Below are positions 30,154-32,836 of a stretch of 32,836 nucleotides of DNA, piece by piece. The translations under genes were made by a program, and so were the position numbers. The DNA is from Nocardioides sp. (GTDB taxonomy: Bacteria > Actinomycetota > Actinomycetes > Propionibacteriales > Nocardioidaceae). The notes under the pieces were generated by a model. It was not told where the DNA came from and did no database searches. It was given only the letters and a program-made list of their open reading frames with translations. How positions within the stretch are numbered: the stretch's first letter is position 1; every line of letters starts with the position of its first letter. Where the stretch lies: positions 1-32,836 of the forward strand of contig JAICHQ010000035.1 in the NCBI GenBank assembly GCA_025924815.1, given 5' to 3'.

Positions 30154-31728
30154 TCAGCGCGGGACGCGGACCAGCACCCGACCGTGCAGGCAGGTCATCC
30201 GAAGCTCCTTGCCTACGCCGAGCGGGTCACCGTCGAGCTGCCGCGGCGTCGGGGCGGCGGCGCGGATCGTGACCGTGCGGCCGCGCATCCGGGCGATGGT
30301 CTCGTCGGTGCGCGGGCGCTTGGCCAACACCCGGAAGGCCAGGGGGAGCCAGGACACGAACCGCTTGGGATAGAGCAGGACGACGTCGAGCAGCCCGTCG
30401 TCGATCGCGGCGTCGGGCAGCAGCGGCATGCCGGCCTGGAGGAAGCCGACGTTCCCTACCACGACCGTGCGGGCGCGGTGGCTGGTGAACTCCTCGCCGT
30501 CCACCGACATCTCCATCCGTACGACGGGCGACATCAGCGCCTTGAGCCCGGACAGCACGTAGGCGACCCAGCCGACGCGGGCCTTCAGCTGCTCGTTGAC
30601 GCCCTGCATGATCGCGGCGTCCAGGCCCATCCCCGCCATCACCATGAAGTGGGTGTCCGCCATGTCGTCGCCGGAGACCTCGACCAGGTCGATCGCGCGG
30701 TCCTGGCCGGTGAGCGCGACGTCGATCGCAGCCCGCAGGTAGAGCGGGATGTCGAGGTTGCGGGCCAGCAGGTTGCCGGTCCCGGCGGGGACGATGCCGA
30801 CCGGAATGCCGGTCCCCGCGAGCTCCGCACAGACCTCGCGCACGGTGCCGTCCCCACCGCACACCAGCACCAGGTCGGCGCCGTCGACCGACGCGGCCTC
30901 GGCCATGCCGGTGCCCGGGTCATCGACGGTCGTGTAGTGCCAGGACGGTCGCGACCAGCCCGCCTCGTCGGCCATCGCGGTGACGATCGAGCGGAACTGG
31001 CCGACGTCCTCCAGCTTCGCCGGGTTCACGACCACGGCGAGCCGGCGGTCGGTCGGCACGGACTCGGTCAGGGGTACGGCGGACATCGCGTGGCTGCGGG
31101 GCAGCGGGCTGTAGAGCGCCAGCCAGAACAGGGTCACGCAGGCCCCCAGCACCCAGCCGGCCAGCACGTCGGTCGGGAAGTGCCGGCCGAGCAGGACGCG
31201 GTCGAGTCCGACGACCAGCGCCACCACGACGGCGGCGACGCACACGATCCGGCGCAGGTTGGAGCGACGTACCAGCATGATCGCGAGCACGATCACCACG
31301 CCGGCCACCGCGGCCGTGCTCGCCGCGTGGCCGGACGGGAACGACCGGGACGTGAGGCGACCGGTGGCGTCCTGCCAGTCCGGCCGGTCGCGGCCGTAGA
31401 GCACCTTGATCCACGTGTAGAGCAGCGTGTTCGTGACCACGACGAGCACGGTGTAGATCGCCGCACGGCGATGCTTGCGCACCCACAGCGGCACGGCGAT
31501 CAGGATCGTGATCAGCACGATCCCGGGGCCGGCGAAGGCGAACTCGATCCCGAGCAGCACGTGCACCAGAGCACCGTGGTCGCGCGCCCAGCTCTCGGAC
31601 GTCCGCCCGAGGTCGTCGAAGCCGTTCAGCGGCGCACGGCTGAGGTGCACCAGGAACGCCAGCACCGCGAACACCGCGGCACAGGCCCCGGACCAGGCCA
31701 GGGTCAGGAGGCGGGGGCGGTCCAGCAC
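30154..31728 (-). CDS. PAP2 phosphatase / diacylglycerol kinase-type lipid kinase fusion
   Basis: One 524-residue frame joins a membrane PAP2 phosphatase and a lipid kinase. The N-terminal half has about six TM helices and the three phosphatase motifs: KVLYGRDRP (108-116), PSGH (131-134) and R177-x5-H183-x3-D187. After Met215 comes a DAGK-catalytic domain: AVVVNPAK, CGGDGTVREVCAELAGTGIP, VPAGTGNLLARNLDIP and a C-terminal beta-rich lobe ending in LHGRVLVRVP. No stop, gap or ribosome site separates the halves, so I call a fusion acting at the membrane in lipid phosphate turnover. The GTG at 31728 is preferred because CATACT lies 7 bases upstream; the GTG at 31767 is an alternative. Confidence 0.87.
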   Translation of the reverse strand: MLDRPRLLTLAWSGACAAVFAVLAFLVHLSRAPLNGFDDLGRTSESWARDHGALVHVLLGIEFAFAGPGIVLITILIAVPLWVRKHRRAAIYTVLVVVTNTLLYTWIKVLYGRDRPDWQDATGRLTSRSFPSGHAASTAAVAGVVIVLAIMLVRRSNLRRIVCVAAVVVALVVGLDRVLLGRHFPTDVLAGWVLGACVTLFWLALYSPLPRSHAMSAVPLTESVPTDRRLAVVVNPAKLEDVGQFRSIVTAMADEAGWSRPSWHYTTVDDPGTGMAEAASVDGADLVLVCGGDGTVREVCAELAGTGIPVGIVPAGTGNLLARNLDIPLYLRAAIDVALTGQDRAIDLVEVSGDDMADTHFMVMAGMGLDAAIMQGVNEQLKARVGWVAYVLSGLKALMSPVVRMEMSVDGEEFTSHRARTVVVGNVGFLQAGMPLLPDAAIDDGLLDVVLLYPKRFVSWLPLAFRVLAKRPRTDETIARMRGRTVTIRAAAPTPRQLDGDPLGVGKELRMTCLHGRVLVRVPR

Positions 31729-31735
31729 GCGCGCC

Positions 31736-31741
31736 AGTATG
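31736..31741 (-). promoter_or_regulatory. -10 hexamer, leaderless PAP2-lipid kinase promoter
   Basis: CATACT on the minus strand, 7 bases before the GTG at 31728. Confidence 0.35.
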
Positions 31742-31813
31742 CCGGGAGCCTCGTGGGCCCGCTCCACCCTCCGGGACCAGGGAACGGATGTGCCGGTAGG
31801 CCCGCGGCGCGGA

Positions 31814-31819
31814 TAGCCT
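31814..31819 (+). promoter_or_regulatory. -10 hexamer, leaderless serS promoter
   Basis: TAGCCT, 6 bases before the GTG at 31826. Confidence 0.5.
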
Positions 31820-31825
31820 GAGGCG

Positions 31826-32836
31826 GTGATCGATCCGAAGGTGCTGCGAGACGACCCCGACCGTGTGCGGACGGCCCAGGCCAAGCGCGGACTGTCCGAC
31901 GACGTCGTCGACCGCGCCCTGGCGGCCGACGCCGCGCGCCGCAGCGCGATCGTCACCTTCGAGGCCAAGCGGGCCGAGCAGAAGCAGCTCGGCAGGCAGA
32001 TCCCGCAGGCCCAGGGGGAGGAGAAGGCGGCGCTGCTCGCCCGGACTAAGGACCTGTCGGCCGAGGTGAAGGCCGCCGAGGCCGCCCAGAGCGAGGCCGA
32101 GGAGGCCTGGCGCGACGCGCTGATGGACATCCCCAACCTGGCCTCCGACGAGACGCCGGCCGGGGGCGAGGAGGACTTCGTCGTCCTCGAGACCCACGGC
32201 ACGCCGCCGGAGTTCGACTTCGAACCGCGCGACCACGTCGAGCTGGGCCGGATGCTGCAGGCGATCGACCTCGAGCGCGGCGCGAAGGTGTCGGGCTCGC
32301 GGTTCTACTTCCTGACCGGCATCGGCGCCCAGCTCGAGTTCGCGCTGATCACCATGGCGATGGACCAGGCGCGTGCCAACGGCTTCACCCAGGTCATCGC
32401 GCCGTCGCTGGTCAAGCCCCGCGCCATGGAGGGCACCGGCTTCCTCGGCCAGGCCGCCGACGACGTCTACCGGATCGAGGGGCAGGACCTCTACCTCGTC
32501 GGCACCTCGGAGGTGCCGATGGCGGCGTACCACTCCGACGAGATCCTCGACGCCTCCTCGCTGCCACTGCGGTACGCCGCGTTCAGCCCCTGCTTCCGCA
32601 AGGAGGCCGGCTCCCACGGCAAGGACACCCGCGGCATCTTCCGGGTGCACTGGTTCGACAAGGTCGAGATGTTCGTCTACACCACGCTCGAGGAGTCGTA
32701 CGCCGAGCACCAGCGGCTGCTGGCGTGGGAGAAGGAGTTCCTCGACAAACTCGAGCTGTGCTACCGCGTCATCGACGTAGCGGCCGGTGACCTCGGCCTC
32801 TCGGCCCAGCGCAAGTTCGACTGCGAGGCCTGGATC
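31826..32836 (+). CDS. serS: Seryl-tRNA synthetase, 3' end cut by the window
   Basis: Charges tRNA-Ser (and tRNA-Sec where present) with serine; cytosolic class II synthetase. The first 337 residues are present and the frame runs open to the window edge; the family is usually about 420-430 long. The N-terminus ([20 protein letters not shown]) leads into the long antiparallel coiled-coil arm that grips the tRNA (about 28-105). Catalytic-domain marks are [28 protein letters not shown], motif 2 [20 protein letters not shown] and FDKVE, and [14 protein letters not shown]. Motif 3 would lie beyond the edge. The GTG start follows TAGCCT at 6 bases with no Shine-Dalgarno. It is divergent from the lipid kinase fusion with 97 bases between starts. 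Confidence 0.95.
   Translation, partial: MIDPKVLRDDPDRVRTAQAKRGLSDDVVDRALAADAARRSAIVTFEAKRAEQKQLGRQIPQAQGEEKAALLARTKDLSAEVKAAEAAQSEAEEAWRDALMDIPNLASDETPAGGEEDFVVLETHGTPPEFDFEPRDHVELGRMLQAIDLERGAKVSGSRFYFLTGIGAQLEFALITMAMDQARANGFTQVIAPSLVKPRAMEGTGFLGQAADDVYRIEGQDLYLVGTSEVPMAAYHSDEILDASSLPLRYAAFSPCFRKEAGSHGKDTRGIFRVHWFDKVEMFVYTTLEESYAEHQRLLAWEKEFLDKLELCYRVIDVAAGDLGLSAQRKFDCEAWI

Noticed and set aside
31084..31086. ATG at 31086 as start of a separate lipid kinase gene
   Set aside because: There is no ribosome site, stop codon or gap between the PAP2 and kinase parts, so one continuous protein is simpler. I kept it as the test that would refute the fusion.

Overview
The window is a dense, very GC-rich chromosomal segment with strongly GC-biased third codon positions and many GTG starts. 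About 35 protein genes are packed end to end. I see no tRNA, rRNA, insertion sequence, phage gene or CRISPR array, and no gene-free stretch longer than about 190 bases. Composition, lipoprotein and kinase types, leaderless-looking starts, the order pheA / DUF4446 / lipid kinase / serS and the pair GDPD / DUF5926 all point to an actinobacterium. A member of the Nocardioidaceae is my best guess, but this is inference from gene style and not from a marker gene.

Layout. 24-2008: a small lipoprotein gene converging on a secreted beta-propeller-like protein. 2080-7162: a leucine (3-methylcrotonyl-CoA) degradation unit, with a divergent TetR regulator, carboxyltransferase and biotin carboxylase subunits, and HMG-CoA lyase. 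The control region holds two near-identical operators in mirror image. 7175-10607: a translationally coupled trio, sulfotransferase-like / unknown protein / sulfotransferase-like. 10568-14050: mixed housekeeping genes (EcsC-like, Aat transferase, lipoprotein, rhodanese, Fpg/Nei glycosylase, small conserved protein). 14055-16240: a MarR regulator and a 14-TM drug exporter. 16326-20095: an AAA ATPase, a secreted RTX-like calcium-binding repeat protein and a soluble Ser/Thr kinase. 20107-22211: GNAT, glycerophosphodiesterase and DUF5926. 22399-25299: a four-gene fully overlapping operon (ArsR, SRPBCC, VOC, amidase). 25309-28066: arginine deiminase, a GDT1-type transporter and a double VOC protein. 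28081-32836: pheA, DUF4446, an anchored unknown protein, a PAP2-lipid kinase fusion and the 5' part of serS.

Two themes run through the window. First, at least 19 start codons are preceded by a hexamer of the form TAnnnT (or CA/GA-nnnT) 5-8 bases upstream, with no Shine-Dalgarno sequence. This is the layout of leaderless transcripts, and I used it to choose several starts. Second, genes within units overlap by 1-8 bases (ATGA, GTGA, TGATG), which suggests translational coupling.

Most worth a second look: a palindrome-rich, low-GC, in-frame insertion inside the carboxyltransferase gene (about 3464-3526); the mirrored operators at 2637-2690; the sulfotransferase sandwich with an unrecognised middle protein; and a 14-bp perfect hairpin immediately after a promoter-like hexamer at 22252-22306. 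All product names come from reading motifs and remembered family features; no database search was run.
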